DNA from: Rhizobiales bacterium 2SD
GTDB lineage: Bacteria > Pseudomonadota > Alphaproteobacteria > Rhizobiales > Beijerinckiaceae
Assembly: GCA_005502805.1 (NCBI GenBank)
Contig: SCMY01000002.1
Location: 434,001 to 498,000 of the forward strand
Length of the DNA stretch: 64,000 nt
Direction: 5' to 3'
The position numbers and the translations under genes were made by a program. This document shows, in pieces, positions 1-7,833 of the stretch. How positions within the stretch are numbered: the first letter of the stretch is position 1; each line of letters begins with the position of its first letter. The notes under the pieces are model-generated. The model searched no databases. It was not told where the DNA came from and saw only the letters and a list, made by a program, of their open reading frames with translations.

Positions 1-302
1 TTCATCCTGTCATCCTTCTACCTGGCGGGCGCGAAACCGAGCTCGGCCCCGCGCAGCCTGTTCTTCGCGCCGCGAAGCTCGCGCCGCCGCCCGTTTCTGC
101 GCTCCGGGGATATGCCATTGACACCAATTGCCGCTGAATTCGGCGAAAGATGGGCCAAACGGCGATGTTCCCGTGCGCCAAAGGCCTTGTGTCCCGTTAA
201 GTCAGCGTCAAGGTTAAGGGCCTGCATGGTTAATATCGCGTTATGACGGCCTTGCGGCCGTCGGCGGGCAGGCAGGTGACGGCCATGACTGCGGGAGGGC
301 GA
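1..302. other. Non-coding upstream region
   Basis: I see no convincing gene here; the open frames lack plausible starts or composition. Between 196 and 234 there are three evenly spaced GTTAA(G/T) hexamers, about 17 and 16 bp apart, just before the first gene. Their spacing does not match the CtrA consensus, so I assign no regulator. The region probably carries the promoter of the gene that follows. Confidence 0.4.
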
Positions 303-1019
303 ATGCGGTTTGGCGAATGGCTTGCCGGCCATGCCCGGCGCTATGTCTGGAACCGGACGACGCTCGTCGCGATCCTGCTCGTCTCGCCGTCGATCGTCTC
401 CTCGATCGCGACTTTCGCCATCTCGAACTCGCTCGATCGACGTATTGCCCGCTTTGCCGACGAGCGCGACACGCTGACCCGCAATCTCACCGCACTAGAC
501 GGGCAGGTGAAGACCTTCGAGACCCTGCAACTCAGCCGAGGCGCGTTCTTGCTCGTCCTGAACGGCTCGCAAGCCGACATGCAGTTCAAATATCTGCTCG
601 ACCGGCTGTTCCGTCAGAATGCCAAGCAGGCGGTGCGTCGCATGGCGGCGATCGTTCACCCACAGGATTGGCAGAACCGGATGGCGCCCTATGAGGCGCT
701 GGTCGATCAGGACTACAGCGATGCCAAAACAGTCCGGGACATCCAGGCGATCGAGAACGCGATGGTGATGGAGGCAGGCGCGCAGCTGACTGCACTCCAG
801 CTGCGTCACAACATCGTCGCCGGGCGGATGAGCAAGATCGAAAGCCTGAAGACCCAGATCAGCACGGTCCTCGCCTCGCTGACCACGGCTCTCACGATCG
901 CGATCTTCTTCGTCACCACCAACAGGAAGGCCCCCGAACCGCCCTCCGCAGCACCGCCGGAAAAACGCCAACGGCCCGCCTCCGCAAGGAGACGGACCGC
1001 CGACGGTCGTCAGCTCTGA
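303..1019 (+). CDS. Two-TM membrane protein of unknown function
   Basis: I do not recognise this family. The product has a hydrophobic segment near residues 18-38 and a second near residues 185-205, separated by about 145 mostly helical residues, so the middle part probably faces the periplasm. A short Pro- and Arg-rich tail follows the second membrane helix. This resembles small sensory or chemoreceptor-like anchors, but no signalling domain is present. I chose the ATG at 303 because GGGAGGG stands just before it; in-frame ATGs at 243 and 285 would add up to 20 less typical residues. It converges with the DUF2852 gene, 10 bp away. Confidence 0.7.
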   Translation: MRFGEWLAGHARRYVWNRTTLVAILLVSPSIVSSIATFAISNSLDRRIARFADERDTLTRNLTALDGQVKTFETLQLSRGAFLLVLNGSQADMQFKYLLDRLFRQNAKQAVRRMAAIVHPQDWQNRMAPYEALVDQDYSDAKTVRDIQAIENAMVMEAGAQLTALQLRHNIVAGRMSKIESLKTQISTVLASLTTALTIAIFFVTTNRKAPEPPSAAPPEKRQRPASARRRTADGRQL

Positions 1020-1029
1020 AAAGGGGCGA

Positions 1030-1485
1030 TCAGGCGCTTTCGACAGTACCCGTACCGGTGCCGTTGCGACGGCGCTCGTTCATGAACTCGTCGAACTCGG
1101 CCTTGTCCTTGGCCATGCGCAGCCGGCCGAGGAAATCGTGGAACTCACGCTGTTCGTCCTCGAGACGGCGCAGCGTCTCGTCGCGATACTCGTCGAAGGC
1201 GCGATTGCCGCTCGACGACGGGCCGCGGCCCCAGCCGCCGAAACCGCCACGGCCACCCCATTGCTGGGCGCCGCCCATGCGCTCACGCAGGCGCTCCATC
1301 TTGTCCTGCAGGCGATTCATCCGGTGCTCGTAGCGAGCCGGTCCGCAACCATGTCCCATGCGTCCACTCCAGAAAAGAAAGACCAGGGTCGCCAGACCCA
1401 ACGGCCAGAAGATGATGAAGCCGAGCACCGCGAAGGCGATCCAGGCTCCCTTTCCGTATTCATCAAGCTTCGCGACGATCGGCAT
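1030..1485 (-). CDS. DUF2852 family membrane protein
   Basis: The 151-residue product has one strong transmembrane segment at about residues 14-40 (containing GFIIFWPLGLATLVFLFW), followed by a basic linker and a long charged helical part from about residue 60 that contains a Gly/Trp-rich stretch. This layout is typical of the DUF2852 family of alphaproteobacteria, whose function is unknown. The C-terminal part is rich in Arg, Glu and Asp and likely forms a cytoplasmic coiled coil. The gene is alone on this strand; a 9-bp inverted repeat about 130 bp upstream may control it. Confidence 0.75.
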   Translation of the reverse strand: MPIVAKLDEYGKGAWIAFAVLGFIIFWPLGLATLVFLFWSGRMGHGCGPARYEHRMNRLQDKMERLRERMGGAQQWGGRGGFGGWGRGPSSSGNRAFDEYRDETLRRLEDEQREFHDFLGRLRMAKDKAEFDEFMNERRRNGTGTGTVESA

Positions 1486-1616
1486 CGATTCCTCTCGAAC
1501 CTGAATGGCAGCGGCGGATGCCGCGGCCGGCCAACCTCACGTTCGGCTCCATCTTGGAGAGAGGGACGAACTTACCGATCAGGTACCAGCCCAATCGATC
1601 CGGCCCTCGCCGACCG

Positions 1617-1639
1617 TGTGAATGTAAATCACATTCACA
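1617..1639. promoter_or_regulatory. Inverted repeat, candidate operator
   Basis: TGTGAATGT (1617-1625) and ACATTCACA (1631-1639) form a perfect 9-bp inverted repeat with a 5-bp spacer. It lies between the start of the DUF2852 gene and the end of the TetR gene. The size and symmetry fit a TetR-type or similar dimer site. It differs in sequence from the palindrome over the TetR start, so the same regulator need not bind both. The TGTGA/TCACA ends are too far apart for a CRP/FNR site. Confidence 0.45.
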
Positions 1640-1698
1640 TATCTGGACGCGCTTGCCAAGGCTTTCAAGACAGCCGGATCAAAATTTTCAGGAGGGGG

Positions 1699-2346
1699 TC
1701 AGGCCGGCTGGTCGGGCGGAAGACCCAACCCTTTGAGATAGATCAGCATTCCCGCCTCGAGCAGGTCGGAGGCCGACATCGGTAGCGGCCGGCGGCCGGC
1801 ATCGGCACGGCCGAACAGGGCGGCGACGCCGTGCGACATCGCCCAGATATGCAGCGCCATCATCAGCGCCGGCGGGCGCTTTGCCTGCGGCAGCGCCGCG
1901 ATCAGCGTCTCCGCCGCCTGGCGCAATTGCTGGAAGGACCGGTCGGCGGCGGCGCGCAATTCGGGGCTGGCATCGAGCGGCACGCCGGCTTCGAACATCG
2001 CGGAATAGAATGCCGGCTGGTCATGAGCGAAAGCGAGATAGGCCCGGCCGAGCCGGTGGAAAGCTGTCTCCGGATCTGGTCTGCCATTGTCCCAGGCCTT
2101 GGCCAGAGCCGCCTCGAAGGCGGCAAAACCGTGCACTGCGACATCGGCGAGCAGCTCGTCGCGGTCGCGATAGTGCCGATAGGGCGCCGCCGGACTGACG
2201 CCGGCCATACGCGCAGCCTCGGCGAAGGTGAAGCCGTTGGGGCCCTTCTCGCCGATCAGGCCGAGGGCGGCGCGGACCAGCGCCTCCTTGAGATTGCCGT
2301 GGTGATAGCCCCGCGGCTGCTCGGGCTCGTTGCGTTTCCAGCTCAT
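1699..2346 (-). CDS. TetR/AcrR family transcriptional regulator
   Basis: The product has an N-terminal TetR helix-turn-helix domain (about residues 15-60, with the typical VSPAAPYRHYRDRDELL end of the recognition region) and an all-helical C-terminal ligand-binding part with Trp and His residues of the WHG type (TetR_C_13-like). Length (215 residues) is normal. The ATG at 2346 is preferred: the longer frame to 2403 uses TTG and adds an atypical leader. The start codon forms one end of a 21-bp palindrome, so self-repression is likely. The regulated target is not obvious; the gene ends 213 bp from DUF2852, and ybgC lies upstream on the same strand. Confidence 0.85.
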   Translation of the reverse strand: MSWKRNEPEQPRGYHHGNLKEALVRAALGLIGEKGPNGFTFAEAARMAGVSPAAPYRHYRDRDELLADVAVHGFAAFEAALAKAWDNGRPDPETAFHRLGRAYLAFAHDQPAFYSAMFEAGVPLDASPELRAAADRSFQQLRQAAETLIAALPQAKRPPALMMALHIWAMSHGVAALFGRADAGRRPLPMSASDLLEAGMLIYLKGLGLPPDQPA

Positions 2347-2364
2347 GTTACGGGCCCTAACATG
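2344..2364. promoter_or_regulatory. Palindrome over the TetR start codon
   Basis: CATGTTA (2344-2350) and TAACATG (2358-2364) are perfect arms around CGGGCCC, and the centre is itself almost self-complementary. The ATG of the TetR gene is inside the left arm, so bound protein would block initiation or transcription. TetR regulators often bind such a site at their own gene. Binding here is inferred. Confidence 0.6.
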
Positions 2365-2418
2365 GCGATCCGCCAGCGTCGATGCCAGCGGTCGCAAGAG
2401 CAATCAGATCAAGAGCGA

Positions 2419-2826
2419 TCAGATGATTTCCAGGCCGAGACGGTGTCGGAGCACATCCGGGATGCGCCGCGCCTTGCCGCCGCCGACGCAGGCGACCTTG
2501 ACCTGTGCCGTCACCAGCACGTCCTCGCCCCGAAGGATGCGCTGGTCGAGCTCCATGGTGGCGCCGCGCGCCAGGGTCGGCTTCGTCTCGATCGTGAGCA
2601 GATCGTCCATCACCGCCGGCCTGACAAAATCGATCAGCATGCGCCGAACCGCGAAGCCGAGCGCCGCGTCGCCATCGAAGAGCTCGCGCTGCTCGATGCC
2701 CAGCGCCCGGATCAGCTCGGTGCGGCCGCGCTCCATGAAGCGCAGATAGGAGGCGTGATAGACGACGCCGGAGAAGTCAGTGTCTTCGTAGTAGACGCGG
2801 ACGGAGATGCTGTGGGCGCCGGCCAT
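2419..2826 (-). CDS. ybgC: Acyl-CoA thioesterase YbgC (hot-dog fold)
   Basis: A 135-residue single hot-dog thioesterase. Near the N terminus is the family's active-site signature, YYEDTDFSGVVYHASYLRF (Asp and His at about residues 17 and 24). YbgC enzymes hydrolyse acyl-CoA at the inner membrane and usually stand between ruvB and tolQRAB. Here ybgC follows ruvB by about 930 bp on the same strand, with a secreted-protein gene between, and the next gene is a TetR regulator rather than tolQ, so the usual tol-pal link is broken at this point. Start supported by family alignment (S/R-V-R-V-Y-Y-E-D). Confidence 0.9.
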   Translation of the reverse strand: MAGAHSISVRVYYEDTDFSGVVYHASYLRFMERGRTELIRALGIEQRELFDGDAALGFAVRRMLIDFVRPAVMDDLLTIETKPTLARGATMELDQRILRGEDVLVTAQVKVACVGGGKARRIPDVLRHRLGLEII

Positions 2827-2950
2827 GACGATCCTTCGACAGAGTGCGCGCGATCTTTAGACCGGCCTGCCCTGCCGGAACAACCGCAGCGCGCCGGCCG
2901 GAACCGCGTGCGGCTCCCCTCGTTCCCTTCAGAACGAAACGGAGGCGCCA

Positions 2951-3148
2951 ATGCGAAAATTGAAGCAAGCGACCCAGCGCGAGAAGGCTCGCCGGGCACT
3001 GAGGGAGAAGCAGAAGGAAGCGGGAGCGACACAGGGCGACCAGCCTCCATCAAAGCCGCTGAAAGCCGGCGTAGGGAACCGCGCTTCATCGTCGCGGCGA
3101 CGAGGCGGCGAGGCAAGCTCCCCGAGCCATAAAGCTACGCTCCACTGA
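2951..3148 (+). CDS. Small very basic ORF, doubtful
   Basis: This frame encodes 65 residues, strongly Lys/Arg/Gln-rich at the N terminus and Ser/Arg-rich at the C terminus, without hydrophobic segments. Its ATG is preceded at good distance by GGAGG (cggaggcgccaATG), which is the main reason to list it. It lies in the 329-bp gap between ybgC and the secreted-protein gene, antisense to any readthrough. I recognise no homologous family; it may be a chance frame in G+C-rich DNA. Confidence 0.35.
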   Translation: MRKLKQATQREKARRALREKQKEAGATQGDQPPSKPLKAGVGNRASSSRRRGGEASSPSHKATLH

Positions 3149-3155
3149 ACCGTCG

Positions 3156-3659
3156 TCAGCGCTTGCAGGGCTTGCCCATGAACGAGCCACAATCATAGGG
3201 CTGCGCCAGATCGCGGCGAACCGAGTTCCTGCCCGAGCCGATATCGTCGATGCGCCAGCCCCCGCCCTCCTCGACCATGCGGAACGGCACCGACATCGCC
3301 TTGCCGAAGCTGCGGAAGCTCGCCGTCACCAGCGCCTTGCCGCCGGCCGGTCCTTGAGTGACCGTGACCTTGAGGTTCTTCACCTCACCATCCTGGCCCT
3401 GGATGAACGGGTCAGCGCCGACATGACCGATCTCGCCGCTCTCGTCCTGATAACGATCGTCGCGGGCGAACAGCGCCGCCAGGCTCTTGCTCATCAGTTG
3501 GTCACGATGCGGCGGGCGCCAGGGCGGCTCACCGCCGCCGTCCAGCGTCTTCTGTGTCGCCTCATAGGCCTTGCGCACGGTGGCGTCGGGCGTGGGCTCG
3601 GCGGCAAGGCCAGCCACGGAAGCCAGCATCAGGCCAGCAGCCATGAGCGCTGATCGCAT
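3156..3659 (-). CDS. Secreted DUF3828-like protein
   Basis: The 167-residue product starts with a Sec signal peptide (MRSALMAAGLMLASVAGLAA, cleavage about residue 20). The mature part looks like a small NTF2/DUF3828-type domain: an N-terminal helix (VRKAYEATQKTL), a central L-K-V-T-V-T strand, a strand pair ending in WRIDDI, and two cysteines near the C terminus (CGSFMGKPCKR) that could form a disulfide. Function is unknown. The ATG at 3659 follows GGGAGA and begins the signal peptide; a longer frame to 3728 would spoil it. It lies between ruvB and ybgC but is probably transcribed separately. Confidence 0.7.
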   Translation of the reverse strand: MRSALMAAGLMLASVAGLAAEPTPDATVRKAYEATQKTLDGGGEPPWRPPHRDQLMSKSLAALFARDDRYQDESGEIGHVGADPFIQGQDGEVKNLKVTVTQGPAGGKALVTASFRSFGKAMSVPFRMVEEGGGWRIDDIGSGRNSVRRDLAQPYDCGSFMGKPCKR

Positions 3660-3754
3660 ATCGTCTCTCCCGGCACCGCCTGATCGAACTCGATGACAAC
3701 ATGACGAAGCGAGCGCTGCATCATCCAAATGCAGGACAGCGCTATCAGGCGGCC

Positions 3755-4804
3755 TCAGTCCTCGTCCTCACTGCCGAACAGCCCGAACTGCGCGCCTTCG
3801 CGGCTCGGCTCGGGCATGCCCAGATGCCGGAAGGCGTGCGGCGTCAGCAAGCGCCCCCGTGGCGTGCGCTGGATGAAGCCTTGCTGCAGCAGGAAGGGCT
3901 CGATGATCTCCTCGATCGCGTCGCGCGGCTCGGAGAGCGAGGCGGCGATGGTCTCGATCCCGACCGGGCCACCGCCGAAATTGATCGCGACGGTGGTGAG
4001 GTAACGCCGGTCCATCTGGTCGAGGCCGATCGCGTCGACATCAAGCAGGCCGAGCGCCTTGTCGGCGACCTTGCGGGTGACGATCGCATCGCCATCGACG
4101 ATGGCGAAGTCGCGCACCCGCCGCAGCAGGCGCCCGGCGATGCGCGGCGTCCCGCGGGATCGACGCGCGATCTCGTTGGCGCCGTCATCCGACATCGGCA
4201 CGCCAAGTACCCGTGCTCCGCGTGCGACGATGCCCTGCAATTCCTCGACCGTGTAGAACTGCAGCCGGATCGGGATGCCGAAGCGGTCGCGCAGCGGCGT
4301 CGTCAGCAGGCCGGCGCGGGTGGTGGCGCCGACCAGAGTGAATTTCGGCAGGTCGATCTTGACCGAGCGCGCCGCCGGCCCTTCGCCGATGATCAGGTCG
4401 AGCTGATAGTCCTCCATCGCCGGATAGAGGATCTCCTCCACCGCCGGGTTGAGGCGATGGATCTCGTCGATGAAGAGCACGTCGCGCTCTTCGAGATTGG
4501 TCAGCTGCGCGGCGAGGTCGCCGGCCTTGGCGATCACCGGCCCGGAGGTCGAGCGGAAGCTGACGCCGAGCTCGCGCGCCACGATCTGCGCCAGCGTCGT
4601 CTTGCCGAGGCCGGGCGGCCCGACGAACAGGACATGGTCGAGCGCATCGCCGCGCGTGCGGGCGGCGTTGATGAAGACCTGGAGATTGGCGCGCGCCGCC
4701 GCCTGGCCGGTGAAATCGGCGAGCGAGAGCGGCCGCAGCGAGGCTTCGCTGTCGTCGTCTCGCTTGTCAGCCGTCATCAGGCCCGGGCGCTTCGGCTCAC
4801 TCAC
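3755..4804 (-). CDS. ruvB: Holliday junction branch-migration ATPase RuvB
   Basis: RuvB is the AAA+ motor that, with RuvA, drives branch migration of Holliday junctions. The 349-residue product has Walker A ([11 protein letters not shown]), Walker B (LFIDEIHRL), sensor 1 (GATTRAG) and the C-terminal winged helix (F-I-Q-R-T-P-R-G-R). The start is a GTG at 4804 that overlaps the stop of the upstream acetyltransferase by 4 bp (GTGA), implying translational coupling; an in-frame ATG at 4777 is an alternative. The normal ruvA-ruvB adjacency is interrupted by that gene. Confidence 0.97.
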   Translation of the reverse strand: MSEPKRPGLMTADKRDDDSEASLRPLSLADFTGQAAARANLQVFINAARTRGDALDHVLFVGPPGLGKTTLAQIVARELGVSFRSTSGPVIAKAGDLAAQLTNLEERDVLFIDEIHRLNPAVEEILYPAMEDYQLDLIIGEGPAARSVKIDLPKFTLVGATTRAGLLTTPLRDRFGIPIRLQFYTVEELQGIVARGARVLGVPMSDDGANEIARRSRGTPRIAGRLLRRVRDFAIVDGDAIVTRKVADKALGLLDVDAIGLDQMDRRYLTTVAINFGGGPVGIETIAASLSEPRDAIEEIIEPFLLQQGFIQRTPRGRLLTPHAFRHLGMPEPSREGAQFGLFGSEDED

Positions 4805-5289
4805 AACTCAATCTCCAGCTCCAGCGCGTCATGCACCGGAATGTCCTGGTAGCCGGTCTTGATGATCGTCGGAACCATTGCGCGATAGGCGTCGATCGCC
4901 TCGATATAGAGGCCCGAGAAGCGGAAGCCATGCTTCTGGTAGAACACCAGCGCCGGCATGTTGTCATTGGTCAGCATCGCCCGGAGCTTGCGCGCGCCGG
5001 CCGCCTTGGCCGCGGCCTTCACCGCCTCCAACATGCGCGAGGCCGCGCCCTCCCCCGGCTTCAGCGAATGCAAGGCACACAGCACCGCAATCTCGCCGTC
5101 CCGGGCCCAGCTCGCCACCGCCAGCAACTCGCCATCGGCCGTGAACATGCCGATCAGGGGCAGTTCGGCGCAATCATAGAGCTTCGAGCCGATCATCATG
5201 CGATGCGACCCCCAGTGCCGCATCATCAAAGCGAGGAAGGCCGACTTGTCGGCGATCTCGCGGAAGATCACCGCCGGCCCCTTCCTCAT
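4801..5289 (-). CDS. GNAT family N-acetyltransferase inside ruvA-ruvB
   Basis: A 162-residue GNAT-fold protein. The acetyl-CoA-binding region is seen as the [15 protein letters not shown] segment (an R/Q-x-x-G-x-G/A-like loop) followed by the typical late motif [15 protein letters not shown]. Substrate is unknown. The ATG overlaps the ruvA stop by 4 bp (ATGA) and its stop overlaps the ruvB GTG by 4 bp, so it must be translated with the two Ruv proteins. An acetyltransferase so tightly placed could modify a DNA-repair protein or a small molecule; the sequence does not decide. The similar length and composition to its neighbours argue against a recent insertion. Confidence 0.85.
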   Translation of the reverse strand: MRKGPAVIFREIADKSAFLALMMRHWGSHRMMIGSKLYDCAELPLIGMFTADGELLAVASWARDGEIAVLCALHSLKPGEGAASRMLEAVKAAAKAAGARKLRAMLTNDNMPALVFYQKHGFRFSGLYIEAIDAYRAMVPTIIKTGYQDIPVHDALELEIEL

Positions 5290-5903
5290 TTCGCCAATTC
5301 CTTCAGGCCGAGCCGGATCAGCTGCGCCGTGCCCGCCCCTTCGCCCGCCTCGCGCGAGGCGGCGGCGACCGCCGCGACGGCCTGCGCCTGCGGATAGCCG
5401 AGATTGGTCAGCGCCGAGACGGCGTCGGCCACCGGCTGCGGCAGCCGCTTGTCCTCGAGCGCGCCGGAGAGCTGCGCCAGCGCGGGATCGACATGGCCGA
5501 AGGCCGGCGCCTTGTCCTTGAGCTCGGCGCAGATGCGCTGGGCCAGCTTGGGGCCGACGCCTGGCGCGCGCGCCACCGCAGCCTTGTCGTTGCTGGCGAT
5601 CGCGGTCGCGAGCGCACCGGGCTCGAGCGTCGAGAGGATGGCGAGCGCCACCTTGGCGCCGACGCCCTGCACCATCTGCATCAGCCGGAACCAGTCGCGC
5701 TCGGTATCCGACATGAAGCCATAGAGCCGGATCGCGTCCTCGCGCACATGGGTCTCGATCGACAGCAGCGCCGCCTCGCCGATCTTGGGCAGGCGCTGCA
5801 GCGTGCGCGACGAGCACTGCACGACATAGCCGACGCCCTGGACGTCGACGATGACATGGTCCTCGCCATACGAATCGATGAGGCCCTTGAGCTTTCCGAT
5901 CAT
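5286..5903 (-). CDS. ruvA: Holliday junction DNA-binding subunit RuvA
   Basis: RuvA binds four-way junctions as a tetramer and loads RuvB. The 205-residue product begins [11 protein letters not shown], matches the family along its length and has two helix-hairpin-helix motifs ([13 protein letters not shown] and [12 protein letters not shown]). A flexible linker precedes a C-terminal RuvB-binding UBA-like domain (V-S-A-L-T-N-L-G-Y). The ATG at 5903 is chosen from this conserved N terminus; the open frame further upstream is antisense to another gene. It is separated from ruvC by the oppositely oriented FAD oxidoreductase. Confidence 0.96.
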   Translation of the reverse strand: MIGKLKGLIDSYGEDHVIVDVQGVGYVVQCSSRTLQRLPKIGEAALLSIETHVREDAIRLYGFMSDTERDWFRLMQMVQGVGAKVALAILSTLEPGALATAIASNDKAAVARAPGVGPKLAQRICAELKDKAPAFGHVDPALAQLSGALEDKRLPQPVADAVSALTNLGYPQAQAVAAVAAASREAGEGAGTAQLIRLGLKELAK

Positions 5904-5993
5904 GCCTCCTGTTAGCATGGCGGCAGCCCGCCGCCAGACCGGATCATTCGCGGCGATCATGCGTTCTCCACCGGCGATCTCGGGGAGCTTGAT

Positions 5994-7205
5994 GTGCTGA
6001 CGAAAACGAGGGATCTGCGGACCGGCCTGTCGGTCTGGCAGGGCAAGCGCCCACCGCGCTTTCCGAGGTACGAGATCACCGGCGATGCGCAAGCCGACGT
6101 CGTCGTCATCGGCGCCGGCATCTCCGGCGCGATGCAGGCCGAGGCGCTGAGCGCGGCCGGCTTCGACGTGCTGGTTGTGGACCGGCGCGGCCCGGTCCGT
6201 GGCTCGACGCCAGCGAGCACCGCCCTGCTGCAATACGAAATCGACCAGCCCTTGACCAAACTGACGCGCCAGATCGGCGAGGACGCCGCGATCCGCGCCT
6301 GGCGACGCTCGCGCCTTGCGGTCGACGGGCTGGCCGCACGAATTCGGGAACTCTCGATCGCTCCGGTCTGCCGCCGCGACTCGCTCTATCTCGCAGGCGA
6401 TGTGCTCGATGCCGATGGGCTTGCCCGTGAGCATGAGGCGCGCCACCGCGCCGGGTTGGAAACCGCCATTCTCGATGCCATCAAGTTGCAGGAGCGCTTC
6501 GGCATCGATCGTCCCACCGCCCTGCTCGGCTACGACAATCTCGAAGCCGATCCAGTCGTACTAGCGGCTGGTTTCCTCCGCACTGCGCTTGGCCGCGGCG
6601 CCCGCCTCGCCTGGCCGGTCGAGATCGTCGATCTCGATGCTCGGACGCGCTCGGTCAGCCTGCGCACCCGGGAAGGTCATCACATTCGCTGCCGCCACCT
6701 CGTCTTCGCGACCGGCTACGAACTGCCCTTCGGCAAGCTGGCGAACGGCCACCGGGTGCTTTCGACCTGGGCACTGGCGACGGTGCCGCAGAAGCGCCGG
6801 CTCTGGCCTCAGTGCTGCTTCATCTGGGAGGCATCCGACCCTTACCTCTATCTGCGCAGCACCCGCGACGGCCGTGTCATCTGCGGCGGCGAGGACGAGG
6901 ATTTCGTCGATGAGGACAAGCGCGACGCGCTGATCGAACGGAAAACCGCAGCGATCCGGCACAAGCTCGGCAAGCTGCTGCCACAGCTCTCGACCGAGGT
7001 CGACTACGCCTGGACCGGCACCTTCGGCGCCTCGGACACCGGACTGCCGACCATCGGCGAGATGCCCGACCTCCGAAATTGCTGGGCCGTGATGGGCTTT
7101 GGCGGCAACGGCATCACCTATAGCCGCATCGGCGCCGAGATCGTGCGCGCCGGCCTCACCGGCAAAGGCGACCCGGACGCCGAGCTCTACGCCTTTCGCA
7201 GCTGA
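5994..7205 (+). CDS. FAD-dependent oxidoreductase (DAO family)
   Basis: The 403-residue product has an N-terminal dinucleotide-binding motif ([10 protein letters not shown], residues 36-45) and a C-terminal GFGGNGITY loop, both typical of DadA/glycine-oxidase-like (DAO) flavoenzymes that oxidise amines or amino acids. The W-x-G near the N terminus ([12 protein letters not shown]) is seen in putrescine-oxidase-like members. The substrate is not evident. The GTG at 5994 is preceded by GGGGAG. The gene lies on the plus strand between ruvC and ruvA, head-to-head with ruvA, and its 3' end overlaps the 3' end of ruvC by 19 bp. Confidence 0.85.
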   Translation: MLTKTRDLRTGLSVWQGKRPPRFPRYEITGDAQADVVVIGAGISGAMQAEALSAAGFDVLVVDRRGPVRGSTPASTALLQYEIDQPLTKLTRQIGEDAAIRAWRRSRLAVDGLAARIRELSIAPVCRRDSLYLAGDVLDADGLAREHEARHRAGLETAILDAIKLQERFGIDRPTALLGYDNLEADPVVLAAGFLRTALGRGARLAWPVEIVDLDARTRSVSLRTREGHHIRCRHLVFATGYELPFGKLANGHRVLSTWALATVPQKRRLWPQCCFIWEASDPYLYLRSTRDGRVICGGEDEDFVDEDKRDALIERKTAAIRHKLGKLLPQLSTEVDYAWTGTFGASDTGLPTIGEMPDLRNCWAVMGFGGNGITYSRIGAEIVRAGLTGKGDPDAELYAFRS

Positions 7206-7705
7206 TACTGCGCCAGCAGCGCCCGCGCACCGCGATGCTGTGCATGACAGATCGCGACCGCGAGCGCATCGGCCGCGTCGGCGCTGCGCGTTTCGGCCTT
7301 GGGCAGCAGTACGCGGATCATCGCCTGCACCTGCTTCTTGTCGGCATGGCCGACGCCGACCACGGTTTTCTTCACGAGATTGGCAGCGTATTCGGCGACA
7401 TCGAGCCCGGCCAGAGCCGGCACGACCAAAGCGATGCCACGCGCCTGGCCGAGCTTCAGCGCCGATTGCGGGTCGCGATTGACGAAGGTCTCCTCGACCG
7501 CGACCTCCTGTGGCTGATGTCGGCCGATCACGCTGGCGATGCCCTCGTGCAGTTGCCGCAGTCGGTCGGCGAGCGGCTGTTTCTCGTCGCTCTCGACCAC
7601 GCCACAGGCGATGAAGGAGAGCTTGGTCCCCTCGCTGACGACGACGCCCCAGCCGGTCTTCCTGAGACCGGGATCGAGGCCAAGAATGCGAATCGGATCG
7701 GACAT
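7187..7705 (-). CDS. ruvC: Crossover junction endonuclease RuvC
   Basis: RuvC resolves Holliday junctions by symmetric nicking. The 172-residue product has the RNase-H fold signature at the N terminus (ILGLDPGLRKTGWG) and the four acidic catalytic residues expected from E. coli: Asp11, Glu71 (in VEETF), Asp143 and Asp146 (in SADAADALA). The HADKKQV segment is also conserved. It is tail-to-tail with the FAD oxidoreductase, overlapping it by 19 bp, and is thus split from ruvA by 1.3 kb. The upstream yebC gene, its usual partner, is 2.8 kb away on the same strand. Confidence 0.97.
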   Translation of the reverse strand: MSDPIRILGLDPGLRKTGWGVVVSEGTKLSFIACGVVESDEKQPLADRLRQLHEGIASVIGRHQPQEVAVEETFVNRDPQSALKLGQARGIALVVPALAGLDVAEYAANLVKKTVVGVGHADKKQVQAMIRVLLPKAETRSADAADALAVAICHAQHRGARALLAQYQLRKA

Positions 7706-7833
7706 CGGCGCAGACTAGATGATTTCATCCGAGGTGAACGGATGAACGACGCTCATCGCTGACATCACCGCAACGGGGGTTGATCGCATCGCCTCTTCCG
7801 TGAAGGAAAGAAAATCCTTCTTCGATCATGTAG

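Noticed and set aside
190..240. CtrA-like repeats (three GTTAA motifs)
   Set aside because: Spacings of 12-13 bp between TTAA cores do not fit TTAA-N7-TTAA.
1617..1639. CRP/FNR site (TGTGA...TCACA)
   Set aside because: The half-sites are 13 bp apart instead of 6.
5904..6446. Longer N terminus of RuvA extending to 6446
   Set aside because: The extension is antisense to the FAD oxidoreductase and absent from the RuvA family; the conserved MIGKLKG start is at 5903.
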